Shown piece by piece: positions 46,257 through 55,535 of a stretch of 64,000 nucleotides of DNA (its first letter is position 1; every line of letters starts with the position of its first letter). The DNA is from Parvularcula marina (GTDB lineage: Bacteria; Pseudomonadota; Alphaproteobacteria; Caulobacterales; Parvularculaceae). The DNA lies in assembly GCF_003399445.1 (NCBI RefSeq), contig NZ_QUQO01000001.1:1423001-1487000 (forward strand), written 5' to 3'. A program made the translations under genes and the position numbers. Below the pieces are notes generated by a model. It did no database searches. It was not told the origin of the DNA and saw only the letters and a list, made by a program, of their open reading frames with translations.

Positions 46257-48365
46257 TTAACTGCCGTTGCTGCTCAGCGCCTGACAGGTCGCCGATTTGG
46301 GCGCGTCTTCACAGAAATCAGGCGCGCCCGCCTCCCGCCAATAAGCAATGAGGCCAAGTGTTTCAGCGATCTCGGCAAAGCCTGGATGCGCCCGCACGCC
46401 CGCTTTGCCCGGCGCAAAGAGGATCTGGGTTTCATCGACCCGCCCGGCCTTTGCGGCGGCCAGCGTGACGGCCACCGCCTCGTCATCAAGCCCCATCCGG
46501 GAATAGCCTTCGAGCGGATAGTAATAAGGCAGGCGTTCCGGCCCCAGAAGATCAAAGGCGCCCTTCATCATGCTTTGAGTGGCGGGACCGGGATTCTCCA
46601 GCGCCGCAATGAAAGGCTCATGCAGGGCTCTAAGGTCAGCGCGTCCCGGCATCTCCGCGACCAGCGCACGGGCGCGGTCATAGTCTTTTTCCTGGAGGGC
46701 GACAGAATAGAGACCCTCCCAGACATTCCGTGCCCGGAGGCCGTAATCATTCCACGCCGACGTAAAGGCCTTGTCCGCGGCTTCCGTGTTGCCGAGGAAG
46801 AACTGCCCCCAGCCCGTCCCCGCCAACATGATCGGCGAGAGTGGATCGAGCTTTGCCGCCTCGCCGAGCGCATCGACACCATCCTCTGCCCGTCCGACGC
46901 TGAGCAGGAATTCGCCATACCAGAACCATGCGGTCACATTACTGGGGTCGCTGTCGAGGGCGGCAATGAAGGATTGCTCCGCCTGCTGCCATTGATGATC
47001 ACGGCGGGCCTGCACGCCCCTGACGGCCAGCGCTTCCGGATGGGCGGGCGCAAGAGCCAGCGCGCGTGATGCCGCGGCCCGCGCCTGATCCTCGATCTGT
47101 GCATAAGGGGTCGTTGAGTGGCCGGGATAGACATGCAGCGCCATCGCCAGCGCCGCCCAGCCATCGGCAAAGTCAGGGCTTCGCGCCGTGACCTGCTCAA
47201 ACGCGGCAATCGCCTGCGGGATCGCCGCGCCGCGCTGGGCCAGCAAAGAGCGCCCGCGTAAGTAGAGCTCATAGGTTTCAGGATCGATTGGCCTGTCTTG
47301 CGGCAATTCTTCTGCGCCAAGGAGCTGGACCTTCATCGCGTCCGCGACATTCTCGGCGATATCCCGCTGGATCGCGAAAATATCCGTGAGCTGACGTTCA
47401 TAACTATCCGCCCAGAGCCGCTGGTTCGCCGCCGTATCGACAAGGCTGACCGTGACGCGCACGCGGTCATCGCTGCGCCGGACGCTGCCTTCGAGCACAT
47501 GACTGACCCCGAGGGTCCGGCGGATCGCTTTCAGATCCGGCGCCTCCTCCCGATACTGAAAGGAGGACGCCCGCGCGATGACCTTCACATCGTCGAGCCG
47601 GACAAGAAGCGCGAGGATTTCCTCGGTCACCCCATCGGAGAAGAACTCACTGTCCGCATCCCCCGCATTGGTGAAGGGCAAGACGGCGATGGAGCGGCCA
47701 TCAATCACCGGCTCACTACCGCGCGGCCAGAGGAGCCCCGCGATGAGCCCGACCGAGACGATGGCGAGCGCACCAAGGGCTACGACCCAGCGTTTTTGCA
47801 GGCTGGAGCGGGTGCGCCCCAGCCGCCAGATCCGGCGCGGCGCGCCTTCCTGCGTCGCGCGATAGACCGCGACCGGCGAAGAGATGTTCTTCAGCCGCTC
47901 ATAGCCTGCCGCCTCGAACAGGGCCTCCATCGTGCCGCGAAGCTGCTCATAAACGGCTTGCGAGATCACTGTCTCGCCGGGCTTGGCGATACTCTCGAGC
48001 CGCGAGGCGATATTCACGCCATGGCCGACAAGGTCGCCGCCCTCCCGCGACATGACATCGCCGAGATTGACGCCGATGCGGACTTTCAGTCTGGGCAGAT
48101 CGGAATCGTCAGCTTCGAGCGCCTTGTGTATCTCGAAGGCCGCCTTCACCCCTTCGATGACGCTCGGCATCTCGACCATCACACCGTCACCGGCATGATT
48201 GAATATACGCCCGCCATGCGAGGTGATGATGTCGGAGATCAGGGTCCGCGCCCGGTCGACCGCCGCGAGGGCGCTCTCTTCGTCCTTTTCGACCAGTGCC
48301 GAATAGCGGACGACATCCACAGCCATGATGGCCGCGAGTTTCCGGGTAAATCGCGCGTCGCTCAT
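46257..48365 (-). CDS. Class III cyclase with TPR domains
   Basis: A 702-residue protein. The first 165 residues are a class III nucleotide cyclase domain: IMAVDVVRYSALV carries the first metal Asp, NHAGDG the second, and NIASRLESIAKPG follows. A transmembrane helix is near 185-210, then a FlgO-like domain (SIAVLPFTNAGDADSEFF) and TPR repeats. Likely makes cAMP in response to an envelope signal. ATG 48365 fits better than 48407. Confidence 0.85.
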   Translation of the reverse strand: MSDARFTRKLAAIMAVDVVRYSALVEKDEESALAAVDRARTLISDIITSHGGRIFNHAGDGVMVEMPSVIEGVKAAFEIHKALEADDSDLPRLKVRIGVNLGDVMSREGGDLVGHGVNIASRLESIAKPGETVISQAVYEQLRGTMEALFEAAGYERLKNISSPVAVYRATQEGAPRRIWRLGRTRSSLQKRWVVALGALAIVSVGLIAGLLWPRGSEPVIDGRSIAVLPFTNAGDADSEFFSDGVTEEILALLVRLDDVKVIARASSFQYREEAPDLKAIRRTLGVSHVLEGSVRRSDDRVRVTVSLVDTAANQRLWADSYERQLTDIFAIQRDIAENVADAMKVQLLGAEELPQDRPIDPETYELYLRGRSLLAQRGAAIPQAIAAFEQVTARSPDFADGWAALAMALHVYPGHSTTPYAQIEDQARAAASRALALAPAHPEALAVRGVQARRDHQWQQAEQSFIAALDSDPSNVTAWFWYGEFLLSVGRAEDGVDALGEAAKLDPLSPIMLAGTGWGQFFLGNTEAADKAFTSAWNDYGLRARNVWEGLYSVALQEKDYDRARALVAEMPGRADLRALHEPFIAALENPGPATQSMMKGAFDLLGPERLPYYYPLEGYSRMGLDDEAVAVTLAAAKAGRVDETQILFAPGKAGVRAHPGFAEIAETLGLIAYWREAGAPDFCEDAPKSATCQALSSNGS

Positions 48366-48507
48366 CTGGTCAGAACCCCTGTTCCCGGCTGCCCTTGTGC
48401 GCTGCAAGGGGCGGCGCGCGCAAGCCTTGCTCGCAAGCGCTACGGTTGCTCTCTCAGCACAGGCTCGCTAGCCCATGCTTACCCAGAAGCAAAAACGACG
48501 GGGTTCC

Positions 48508-50058
48508 ATGGATTTCCTTATCCAGAATGGCCAGTATATTTCACTCGCCCTCTATTTCCTGCTGATGCTCGCCATCGGCTTTTACGGGTACAAGACATCC
48601 ACCAGCGACAGCTCTGAATATATGCTGGGTGGCCGGAAACTCGGCCCCGCGGTGACATCGCTGTCGGCCGGCGCATCGGATATGTCCGGCTGGATGCTGC
48701 TCGGCCTGCCGGGCGCCGCCTTCCTTGCCGGTCTGCCCGCCGCATGGATCGCGATCGGTCTGACGGTGGGCGCGCTCTGCAACTATCTCGTCGTTGCGCC
48801 GCGCCTGAGGGTTTACACCGAGACCGCGAAAGACGCGCTGACGATCCCCGACTATTTCGGCAAAAGGTTTGATGACCACACGCATCTCCTGCGGGTCTTC
48901 TCCTCGATTGTGATCGTTGTCTTCTTCACCGTCTATGTCTCTGCGACCCTCGTCGGCGGCGGCAAGCTCTTCGAAAGCGCCTTTGGTCAGGATTACATGA
49001 CGGGCCTGTGGATCACCGCAGGCGTGGTCATGGTCTATACCTTTGTGGGCGGGTTCCTTGCCGTCTCGATGACCGACTTTGTGCAGGGCTGCATCATGTT
49101 CGTCGCCCTGATCCTGGTGCCGGTGATCGCCTTCACCCAGCTTGGCGACAATGTGAACCTCAACGAGATTTTCGCCTCGGTGAACCCGGCGGATTCGGCA
49201 AAGGTTGAAGGCTCGCTCGACAATCTGTCGATGAACCTCTTCAGCGGCGCGACCGTGATCGGCACCATCTCGCTCTTGGCTTGGGGCCTTGGCTATTTTG
49301 GCCAGCCGCACATCATCGTGCGTTTCATGGCGATCCGTTCCGTCAAAGACGTGCCCATGGCACGGAATATCGGCATGGGCTGGATGGTCATTGCGCTGAT
49401 CGGCTCGGTCTCCACCGGGATCATCGGTGCGGCTTACGTCATCCAGAATGGCGTGCCGACGGAATATCTCAATGAGGACGGCCTCTTCGACAAGGAGACG
49501 ATCTTCATCGCACTCAGCCAGATCCTCTTCCACCCGCTGATCGCCGGCTTCCTGCTGGCCGCGATCCTCGCCGCGATCATGTCTACGATTTCCTCGCAGT
49601 TGCTGGTGGCTTCCAGTTCGCTGACGGAGGATTTCTACAAGCTGTTCCTGCGCCGCAATGCGTCGGACAAGGAAAGCGTGATGGTCGGCCGGATCTGTGT
49701 CGTGATCGTTGCGTTGGTCGCGATCTTCCTTGCCCGGAACCCGGATTCGAGCGTGCTCGATCTCGTCGCCAATGCATGGGCCGGGTTCGGCGCGGCTTTC
49801 GGGCCGGTCATCATCCTCAGCCTGCACTGGAAGAAAATGACCATGCCGGCAGCCTTCCTCGGCATGCTGGTCGGCGCAGCCACCGTGATCATCTGGACCT
49901 ATACGGGCCTGATCTCAGGCGCACTGGCCGATCTTTATTCCATCGTGCCGGGCTTCATCTTCTGCTGGCTGACGGTTTTCATCGTCAGCCTCTTCACCCA
50001 GCCCAAGCCGGGTGTTCTTGAGACACATGACGTTGTCGACGGCCAGATGAAGAGCTGA
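48508..50058 (+). CDS. putP: Sodium/proline symporter PutP
   Basis: A 516-residue, about 13-helix sodium/solute symporter (SSS family). SAGASDMSGWMLLGLPG is the sodium/proline-site signature and FLAVSMTDFVQG is in the fifth helix. Start is ATG 48508; an ATG 33 bases upstream would add a polar tail. Followed by a terminator. Confidence 0.93.
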   Translation: MDFLIQNGQYISLALYFLLMLAIGFYGYKTSTSDSSEYMLGGRKLGPAVTSLSAGASDMSGWMLLGLPGAAFLAGLPAAWIAIGLTVGALCNYLVVAPRLRVYTETAKDALTIPDYFGKRFDDHTHLLRVFSSIVIVVFFTVYVSATLVGGGKLFESAFGQDYMTGLWITAGVVMVYTFVGGFLAVSMTDFVQGCIMFVALILVPVIAFTQLGDNVNLNEIFASVNPADSAKVEGSLDNLSMNLFSGATVIGTISLLAWGLGYFGQPHIIVRFMAIRSVKDVPMARNIGMGWMVIALIGSVSTGIIGAAYVIQNGVPTEYLNEDGLFDKETIFIALSQILFHPLIAGFLLAAILAAIMSTISSQLLVASSSLTEDFYKLFLRRNASDKESVMVGRICVVIVALVAIFLARNPDSSVLDLVANAWAGFGAAFGPVIILSLHWKKMTMPAAFLGMLVGAATVIIWTYTGLISGALADLYSIVPGFIFCWLTVFIVSLFTQPKPGVLETHDVVDGQMKS

Positions 50059-50077
50059 TCAGGCCAACATATCCAGA

Positions 50078-50105
50078 AGGGGCAGGCCTCGGCCTGCCCT
50101 TTTTT
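50078..50105 (+). terminator. Intrinsic terminator of putP
   Basis: GGGCAGGCC / GGCCTGCCC stem (nine pairs with a two-base tip, or seven around a six-base loop) followed by TTTTTT, about 20 bases after the stop. Confidence 0.85.
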
Positions 50106-50116
50106 GTGCGCGGAAT

Positions 50117-50482
50117 TCAGCTCATCTGTTCTTCGAGAGAGCGGGTCCGGTCGGTGATCTCATCGCCGGTGTGTTTGGTCGAGGCGGGCTCGACGAGCAG
50201 CACCCAGCATTCTTCCTCCGCCACCGGATTATGCATGACGCCTTTTGGGATCGTCAGGATGTCTCCTTCCTTGAGGTCAACTGCATGATCCTCGAACTCC
50301 ATCCGCAACTTGCCTTTGACGATGTGGAAGAGCTCATCTTCCCCATCATGGGCGTGCCAGACGAGCGCGCCCTTGAGCTTGGCGACTTTAAGGAGCTGGT
50401 CATTCACCTCGCCGATCACCTTGGGTGACCAGTAATCTGTGACGCGGTCAAAAGCATCAATCAGGTTGATGGGCGGGATCAT
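50117..50482 (-). CDS. Cupin-domain protein
   Basis: A 121-residue single cupin. Motif 1 is WHAHDGEDELFHIVKGKLRM (two His, Glu and a later His); motif 2 is GDILTIPKGVMHNP. A metal site is therefore complete. The protein resembles small metal-binding cupins found beside many housekeeping genes. ATG 50482 follows CGGAG. Confidence 0.8.
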   Translation of the reverse strand: MIPPINLIDAFDRVTDYWSPKVIGEVNDQLLKVAKLKGALVWHAHDGEDELFHIVKGKLRMEFEDHAVDLKEGDILTIPKGVMHNPVAEEECWVLLVEPASTKHTGDEITDRTRSLEEQMS

Positions 50483-50537
50483 GGCGGCGTCTCCACGGGG
50501 TGGCTGAGATGATCGGAACTTCCTATAGCATGGCCCC

Positions 50538-50999
50538 ATGACAGAGGAACGCTGGACCCACTGGATGATCCACGCGCTGGGCCTTGCCCGGCAGGCGGCG
50601 GGGCATGGCGAAGTGCCGGTCGGCGCGGTGGTGCTCGATCCTACGGGCAAGATGATCGCGGAGGGCCGCAACGGCCCTATCGAGCGGGATGACCCGACCG
50701 CCCATGCGGAGATCATCGCGCTGAGGGCCGCAGCTGAGCATCTGGGCAATTACCGCCTGACGGGCTGTACACTGATCGTCACGCTGGAGCCTTGCGCGAT
50801 GTGCGCCGGCGCGATCTCTCACGCGCGGATCGGGCATCTGGTCTATGGCGCGAGCGATTCCAAGGGTGGCGCGATCGCGCATGGGCCGAAACTCTTCGAG
50901 CAGCCGACCCTCAACCACCGGCCGGACGTGACAGCAGGCGTGATGGCAGAGGAATGCGGCGGGCTCCTGAAAGAGTTCTTCGCTGCGCGGCGGCGGTAG
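50538..50999 (+). CDS. tadA: tRNA-specific adenosine deaminase TadA
   Basis: A 153-residue zinc deaminase that makes inosine at the wobble base of tRNA-Arg. HAE (zinc His and catalytic Glu) and PCAMC (two zinc Cys) are present, as is the ISHARIGHLVYGASDSKGGA segment. An essential gene in most bacteria; it is divergent from the cupin gene. Confidence 0.92.
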   Translation: MTEERWTHWMIHALGLARQAAGHGEVPVGAVVLDPTGKMIAEGRNGPIERDDPTAHAEIIALRAAAEHLGNYRLTGCTLIVTLEPCAMCAGAISHARIGHLVYGASDSKGGAIAHGPKLFEQPTLNHRPDVTAGVMAEECGGLLKEFFAARRR

Positions 51000-51013
51000 G
51001 ACGTACCCGCCCC

Positions 51014-51493
51014 TTAGCTCCGCACGATGGCAGCGCCGGTTTTGGGGATGCCCTGCGGGATGAAGCTCGCCCCGCCGAACAGCGTGCCGCCGCCCGCAGA
51101 GGTGACCCGCAGGACCGGCTTGCCGTCCGGGGATTTGAACAGCATGTCGCCGCCCGAGGCCGGCTCGCCCTTGAGCTTCACGGCCTCACCGCAGGGCTTG
51201 ACCCCGCGCGTGCAGATGACGCGGATCGTCCCTTCTTTGTCAAAGCGGGAGAATTCGAACCGCACCGCGGTGCCGGTCACCGAATAGACCGCCCGCCCCT
51301 GTTTGCCGACAGGGGCGGCAACAAGGTTTGACGGCGCGGTCAGCTCATCAAAGGCTGATTGCTGCGCATGCGCGGTCAGTTGCGACCACGTCATGTTGAA
51401 AGCGGTGAAAATGCTGAGCGCGATCACCAGTTTCTTGACGCGGCGGCGTTGCCGCGAGGGGAAAATCCAGGGTTTCCGAACCAGATAATGCAT
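51014..51493 (-). CDS. Hypothetical secreted protein
   Basis: A 159-residue protein. A basic N-terminus (KPWIFPSRQRRRVKK) precedes a hydrophobic signal/anchor (LVIALSIFTAFNM) and AHAQ as a likely cleavage site. The rest is beta-rich with Cys pair CTRGVKPC. It may be a DUF4908-type protein, but I am not sure. Start at ATG 51493 is set by GGAGGG five bases upstream. Confidence 0.6.
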   Translation of the reverse strand: MHYLVRKPWIFPSRQRRRVKKLVIALSIFTAFNMTWSQLTAHAQQSAFDELTAPSNLVAAPVGKQGRAVYSVTGTAVRFEFSRFDKEGTIRVICTRGVKPCGEAVKLKGEPASGGDMLFKSPDGKPVLRVTSAGGGTLFGGASFIPQGIPKTGAAIVRS

Positions 51494-51654
51494 GGTGCCC
51501 TCCATGAAATTCGCCCTCCTCCTCATCAAAGACTGTCATACTATTCTGGCAAAACCGTGACCGGAATAGCTCTAAATCGCGTCAGGTTTGAAGCGTAGTT
51601 ATCTCATTTTGAGGCCGAGACGACAGCCCCCGTGGCAGCAAGCGCGAGGGGCGC

Positions 51655-52629
51655 TCAGCCCCGCTTTGCCGCGTCGTGAAGGGCGTCGATCACCACCTGA
51701 TTACCGGCCGAGAATTCAAGCGGACATGGATAGGATGTGCCGTTCAGTGCTGCCTCGTTGAACGCCTCGACCTGAAGCACATATTGCTGGGCGCCGAGGA
51801 AGCGGATGACTTCCTCGCGCCCGCCCGGATAGCCGATCTCGATCAGGGTCTCGCGATAGCGATTGGCGTTGAAGGGCGCGGCCAGCCGGATCCAGCCCTT
51901 ATCGCCGTGGAACAACATGCTCTGCGATGGCGCCAGGCGCATCGAGCAGTAAAAATGCATGGTCACATCATTTGGGTAGAGAAGATCGGCAAAGAGCGCC
52001 GTGTCGATCCCGTCCTGCCAATCAAACCGGGCGCGGATGACTTCTGGCTCCGCGCCCATCACAAAGCGCGAAGTGACGGTCGGGTAGACACCGATATCAT
52101 AGCTGGCCCCGCCGCCTGCATCGGCGCGGTTACGGATATTGCCCATATCGTCATTATAGAAACTGAAACGCCCTTCGATATGGCGAAGACGGCCGATGCG
52201 CCCCTCCGACAGGAGCGATTTGACCGTCTGCCATTGGGGATGGTGGACGACCATGAACCCCTCCGCACAGAGCTTGCCGGTCTCCTCCCGCAAGGCAATC
52301 AGCCTGTCGATCTCTTGCGCTTTGAGGGCGATGGGTTTCTCACAGAGAACATGCTTGCCCGCATGGAGCGCTTTTTCTGACCATTCGACATGGAGATGGT
52401 TCGGGAGCGGAATATAGACCGCATCAATCTCCGGATCGACGAGCAACGCATCATAGCTGTCATGGACTATGAGGCCCGGTACCATGGCGGCAAGCGGTGC
52501 TGTCTTTTCCGGTGAACGCGAGGCGATGGCGGCAAGGCGGCCCTTGGCGGCCAGATGAATCGCCGGGCACATTTCCTTCAACGCGAAATTCGACGCCCCG
52601 AGCACGCCCCAGCGAAGATGATCGGCCAT
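51655..52629 (-). CDS. Gfo/Idh/MocA family oxidoreductase
   Basis: A 324-residue NAD(P)-dependent sugar-type dehydrogenase. The Rossmann motif is GVLGASNFA and the family marker CEKPIAL has the catalytic Lys. The C-terminal domain has the usual open beta-sheet. Substrate unknown. ATG 52629 follows GAGGAGAG. Confidence 0.87.
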   Translation of the reverse strand: MADHLRWGVLGASNFALKEMCPAIHLAAKGRLAAIASRSPEKTAPLAAMVPGLIVHDSYDALLVDPEIDAVYIPLPNHLHVEWSEKALHAGKHVLCEKPIALKAQEIDRLIALREETGKLCAEGFMVVHHPQWQTVKSLLSEGRIGRLRHIEGRFSFYNDDMGNIRNRADAGGGASYDIGVYPTVTSRFVMGAEPEVIRARFDWQDGIDTALFADLLYPNDVTMHFYCSMRLAPSQSMLFHGDKGWIRLAAPFNANRYRETLIEIGYPGGREEVIRFLGAQQYVLQVEAFNEAALNGTSYPCPLEFSAGNQVVIDALHDAAKRG

Positions 52630-52702
52630 GTCAGCTCTCCTCAATTCTCCTTGCCTGACTAGCGCCCCTCAGGCGCGGCGTCACCCGGGGGCACCAGCCA
52701 AA

Positions 52703-52732
52703 GAAAAACCCCGGAGGCGTGGCCACCAGGGT
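52703..52732 (-). terminator. Intrinsic terminator after phaB
   Basis: On the minus strand, ACCCTGGTGG pairs with CCTCCGGGGT (one mismatch, one G-U), then TTTTTC. It lies about 30 bases after the phaB stop. Confidence 0.75.
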
Positions 52733-52761
52733 CTTAAATCTTTCATCTCTGAACGGAGAGA

Positions 52762-53487
52762 TCAGGCCGCGATATACTGACCGCCATTCTGGCTGATCGT
52801 CGCGCCGGTGATGAAGCCAGATCGTTCATCAGCAAGGAAGGACACTGCGTGGGCGACTTCTTCGGGCGTGCCGAGACGGCCAACCGGGATCTGCGCGACG
52901 ATGGAATCGAGCACTTTTTCGTCCATGGCGGCGACCATGTCGGTCGCAATATAACCCGGCGCGATGGCGTTGACGGTGATGCCCTTGCGCGCCGTTTCCA
53001 TGGCGAGCGCACGGGTGAAACCGATCAGGCCCGCCTTGGCAGCGGAATAGTTGGTCTGGCCGAACTGGCCTTTCTGGCCATTGATCGATGAGATGTTGAT
53101 GATCCGGCCAAAGCTGCGGTTGCGCATGCCGTCGATGACCGGACGCGTCATGTTGTAGGCGGAATCAAGGTTCGTCTTGATCACGGCTTCCCACTGATCA
53201 TCTTCCATTTTGTGAAAGGCGCCGTCGCGGGTGATGCCAGCATTATTGACGAGCACGTCGACCGGGCCGACTTCGTCTTCGATCTTGGCCAGCACCTCAC
53301 GGCATTGATCCGCATTCGACACATCGCACTGATAGGTCTTGATGCCGATCTCGCCTTCGCATTTCTGCGCGGCTTCCGCATTGCCGCCGTAAAGGCCGAC
53401 AACCTTGTAGCCATCTTCTTTGAGGCGTTTGGAGATGGCATAGCCAATGCCCCGCGTACCGCCCGTTACCACTGCCACTTTTGTCAT
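52762..53487 (-). CDS. phaB: Acetoacetyl-CoA reductase PhaB
   Basis: A 241-residue NADPH-dependent short-chain dehydrogenase that makes (R)-3-hydroxybutyryl-CoA. TGGTRGIG is the cofactor loop; Ser, Tyr and Lys lie in ISSINGQKGQFGQTNYSAAKAG; NNAG is at about 88. Lies 69 bases after phaA, with a large hairpin between. No phaC is in the window. Confidence 0.95.
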   Translation of the reverse strand: MTKVAVVTGGTRGIGYAISKRLKEDGYKVVGLYGGNAEAAQKCEGEIGIKTYQCDVSNADQCREVLAKIEDEVGPVDVLVNNAGITRDGAFHKMEDDQWEAVIKTNLDSAYNMTRPVIDGMRNRSFGRIINISSINGQKGQFGQTNYSAAKAGLIGFTRALAMETARKGITVNAIAPGYIATDMVAAMDEKVLDSIVAQIPVGRLGTPEEVAHAVSFLADERSGFITGATISQNGGQYIAA

Positions 53488-53513
53488 TTTTCTTTCTCCC
53501 TAGGAAATTCTCA

Positions 53514-53545
53514 GCGGGCGGCTAGCGATGATTCTAGCCGCCCGC
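53514..53545. other. Intercistronic hairpin between phaA and phaB
   Basis: A perfect 12-pair stem (GCGGGCGGCTAG / CTAGCCGCCCGC) with an eight-base loop. On the pha strand there is no U-tract, so the operon probably reads through; it may tune or protect the two mRNA parts. The other strand has a T-rich tail. Confidence 0.55.
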
Positions 53546-53556
53546 CATATTTTTTA

Positions 53557-54744
53557 TCAGTCAACTTCGACGCACATGGCGACGCCCATGCCACCGCCGA
53601 TGCAGAGCGTGGCGAGGCCCTTGCCGCCGCCCCGGCGCTTCAGCTCGTAAAGCAGCGTCGTCAGGACACGAGCACCGGACGCACCGATCGGGTGGCCGAG
53701 CGCAATGGCGCCGCCATTGACGTTAACTTTGTCCGCATCCCAACCAAGTTCCTTACCGACCGAGAGAGCCTGGGCGGCAAAAGCCTCATTGGCTTCAATG
53801 AGATCGAGGTCGCCGATCGACCAGCCGGCTTTCTCGAGCGCGCGGCGCGAGGCCGGGGCCGGACCGATGCCCATATAGGCAGGATCAACGCCGCAATGGG
53901 CAAAGCTGGCGATCCGCGCGAGCGGGGTGGCGCCTGACTCTTTCAGTGCGGTTTCGCTCATCAGCACCATGGCAGCAGCGCCGTCATTGAGGCCTGAGGC
54001 GTTGCCAGCGGTCACCGTGCCGCCATCGCGTTTGAAGGCAGGTTTGAGCCCAGAGAGCGTCTCCGCCGTCGTGTTCCCGCGGATATATTCATCCGCCTCC
54101 ATCACCGTGTCCCCCTTGCGGCCCGGAATGGTGACGGCGACGATCTCGTCCTTGAACTTGCCCGCTTCTTGCGCGGCAGCAGCCTTTTGCTGGGAGGCGG
54201 CAGCAAACGCGTCCTGTTCTTCGCGGCTGACCTGATATTTCTCGGCGAGGTTCTCCGCCGTCATGCCCATGTGGAAGTCGTTGAAGCTGTCCCACAGCCC
54301 ATCAACGATCATCGTGTCGACGAGGGTAAGCGGACCCATTTTCTGACCATTGCGCATTTGCTGCGCGTGCGGTGCCTGAGACATATTCTCCTGCCCGCCC
54401 GCAACGACGATGTCGGCATCGCCCGTTGCGATGATCTGCGCGCCCAGCATGCCCGCGCGAAGACCGGAGCCACAGACCTGGTTGATGGTCATGGCCGGGC
54501 GTTCTTTCGGGATGCCAGCGGCAATTGAGGCCTGACGCGCCGGGTTCTGGCCCAAAGCCGCCGTCAGCACGTTGCCCATGATGACTTCGCCCACCTGCGC
54601 AGGATCTGCGCCCGCGCGGGACAGCGCCTCGGCAATCACAACCTTGCCCAGATCCGCTGCTGCCATCGGCGCCAGCGTGCCGCCAAAGCTGCCAATCGGC
54701 GTGCGGGCTGCGCTTGCGATGTAGATGTCCTTGGTCTGCGCCAT
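53557..54744 (-). CDS. phaA: Acetyl-CoA acetyltransferase PhaA
   Basis: A 395-residue thiolase that condenses two acetyl-CoA. Nucleophile Cys is in INQVCGSG, the His in [17 protein letters not shown] and the second Cys in LCIGGGMG. First gene of the phaAB operon and divergent from phaR. Confidence 0.95.
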   Translation of the reverse strand: MAQTKDIYIASAARTPIGSFGGTLAPMAAADLGKVVIAEALSRAGADPAQVGEVIMGNVLTAALGQNPARQASIAAGIPKERPAMTINQVCGSGLRAGMLGAQIIATGDADIVVAGGQENMSQAPHAQQMRNGQKMGPLTLVDTMIVDGLWDSFNDFHMGMTAENLAEKYQVSREEQDAFAAASQQKAAAAQEAGKFKDEIVAVTIPGRKGDTVMEADEYIRGNTTAETLSGLKPAFKRDGGTVTAGNASGLNDGAAAMVLMSETALKESGATPLARIASFAHCGVDPAYMGIGPAPASRRALEKAGWSIGDLDLIEANEAFAAQALSVGKELGWDADKVNVNGGAIALGHPIGASGARVLTTLLYELKRRGGGKGLATLCIGGGMGVAMCVEVD

Positions 54745-54802
54745 AACTCTTTATCCTTCCGGTGCATTGGGTGCGTATTCAGTGTTAACGCCCGCTTGGG
54801 TT

Positions 54803-54813
54803 TTGCAGTGCAA
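54803..54813. promoter_or_regulatory. Candidate PhaR operator
   Basis: TTGCAGTGCAA, a perfect 11-base palindrome between phaA and phaR. PhaR in relatives binds TGC-rich palindromes (CTGC-N3-4-GCAG), so it is a plausible site for autorepression and control of phaAB. Confidence 0.45.
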
Positions 54814-54895
54814 TATCGTACTGTCCATCCCGAACGGTCTTTGCCGCACCGCATGTAGGGCGTCATCCCCGTTGAGAGAAACAGGAATTGCAGGC

Positions 54896-55516
54896 ATGCC
54901 CGATACTGATCCGATGACCGAGGCCCCCGGCCTGAACGGCGCCCAGCGCCCCGGCGGAAACACCTCCGACGAGAGCATCGTCATCAAGAAATACGCGAAC
55001 CGCCGCCTCTATAACACGGCGACGAGTTCCTACGTCACGCTCGACCACCTCGCCGAGATGGTCCGGAATGGCGACGAGTTTCACGTTGTTGATGCAAAGA
55101 CCGGCGAGGACCTGACCCGGGCGGTTTTGACCCAGATTATCTTTGAGCAAGAGAACAAAGGCCAGAACCTGCTGCCGGTGCCGTTCCTGCGCCAGCTGAT
55201 CGGGCTTTACGGCGATAACCTTCAGAGCTTCGTGCCGTCCTATCTCGAAATGTCGATGAATGCCTTCCGCAAGAACCAGGAGGCGATGCGCCGCTCTGTG
55301 TCTGAGGCTTTCTCAGCGCCGCAATCGGGGATGCGGATTTTCGAGGATGCCGCGCGCCAGAACATGGCCTTCTTTGAGCAGGGCCTCAAAATGTTCGGCC
55401 TGTCCAAACCGGGCGGCGGCATGGAAGCGGGTGCGCCCATGGGCGACGATGTCGAAACGCTGAAAGCGGAAATCGACCGCCTGCGCGAAGAGCTGAAAAA
55501 CGCCAAGGGCGAATAA
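54896..55516 (+). CDS. phaR: Polyhydroxyalkanoate synthesis repressor PhaR
   Basis: A 206-residue regulator. The PHB_acc_N DNA-binding domain is IKKYANRRLYNTATSSYVTL (about 28-47), followed by the PHB-accumulation domain (QNLLPVPFLRQLIGLYGDNLQ) and a C-terminal coiled coil. It represses phasin and its own gene until it binds PHB granules. ATG 54914 is an alternative start. Confidence 0.92.
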   Translation: MPDTDPMTEAPGLNGAQRPGGNTSDESIVIKKYANRRLYNTATSSYVTLDHLAEMVRNGDEFHVVDAKTGEDLTRAVLTQIIFEQENKGQNLLPVPFLRQLIGLYGDNLQSFVPSYLEMSMNAFRKNQEAMRRSVSEAFSAPQSGMRIFEDAARQNMAFFEQGLKMFGLSKPGGGMEAGAPMGDDVETLKAEIDRLREELKNAKGE

Positions 55517-55535
55517 GAAAAGCGCGGGGTAGGTA

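Noticed and set aside
47298-48617. 439-codon plus-strand frame opposite the cyclase gene
   Set aside because: Charged, low-information translation; the cyclase on the other strand has intact motifs.
48541-49827. 428-codon minus-strand frame opposite putP
   Set aside because: Very high Asp/His/Glu/Arg content, as expected from reverse-reading a membrane protein.
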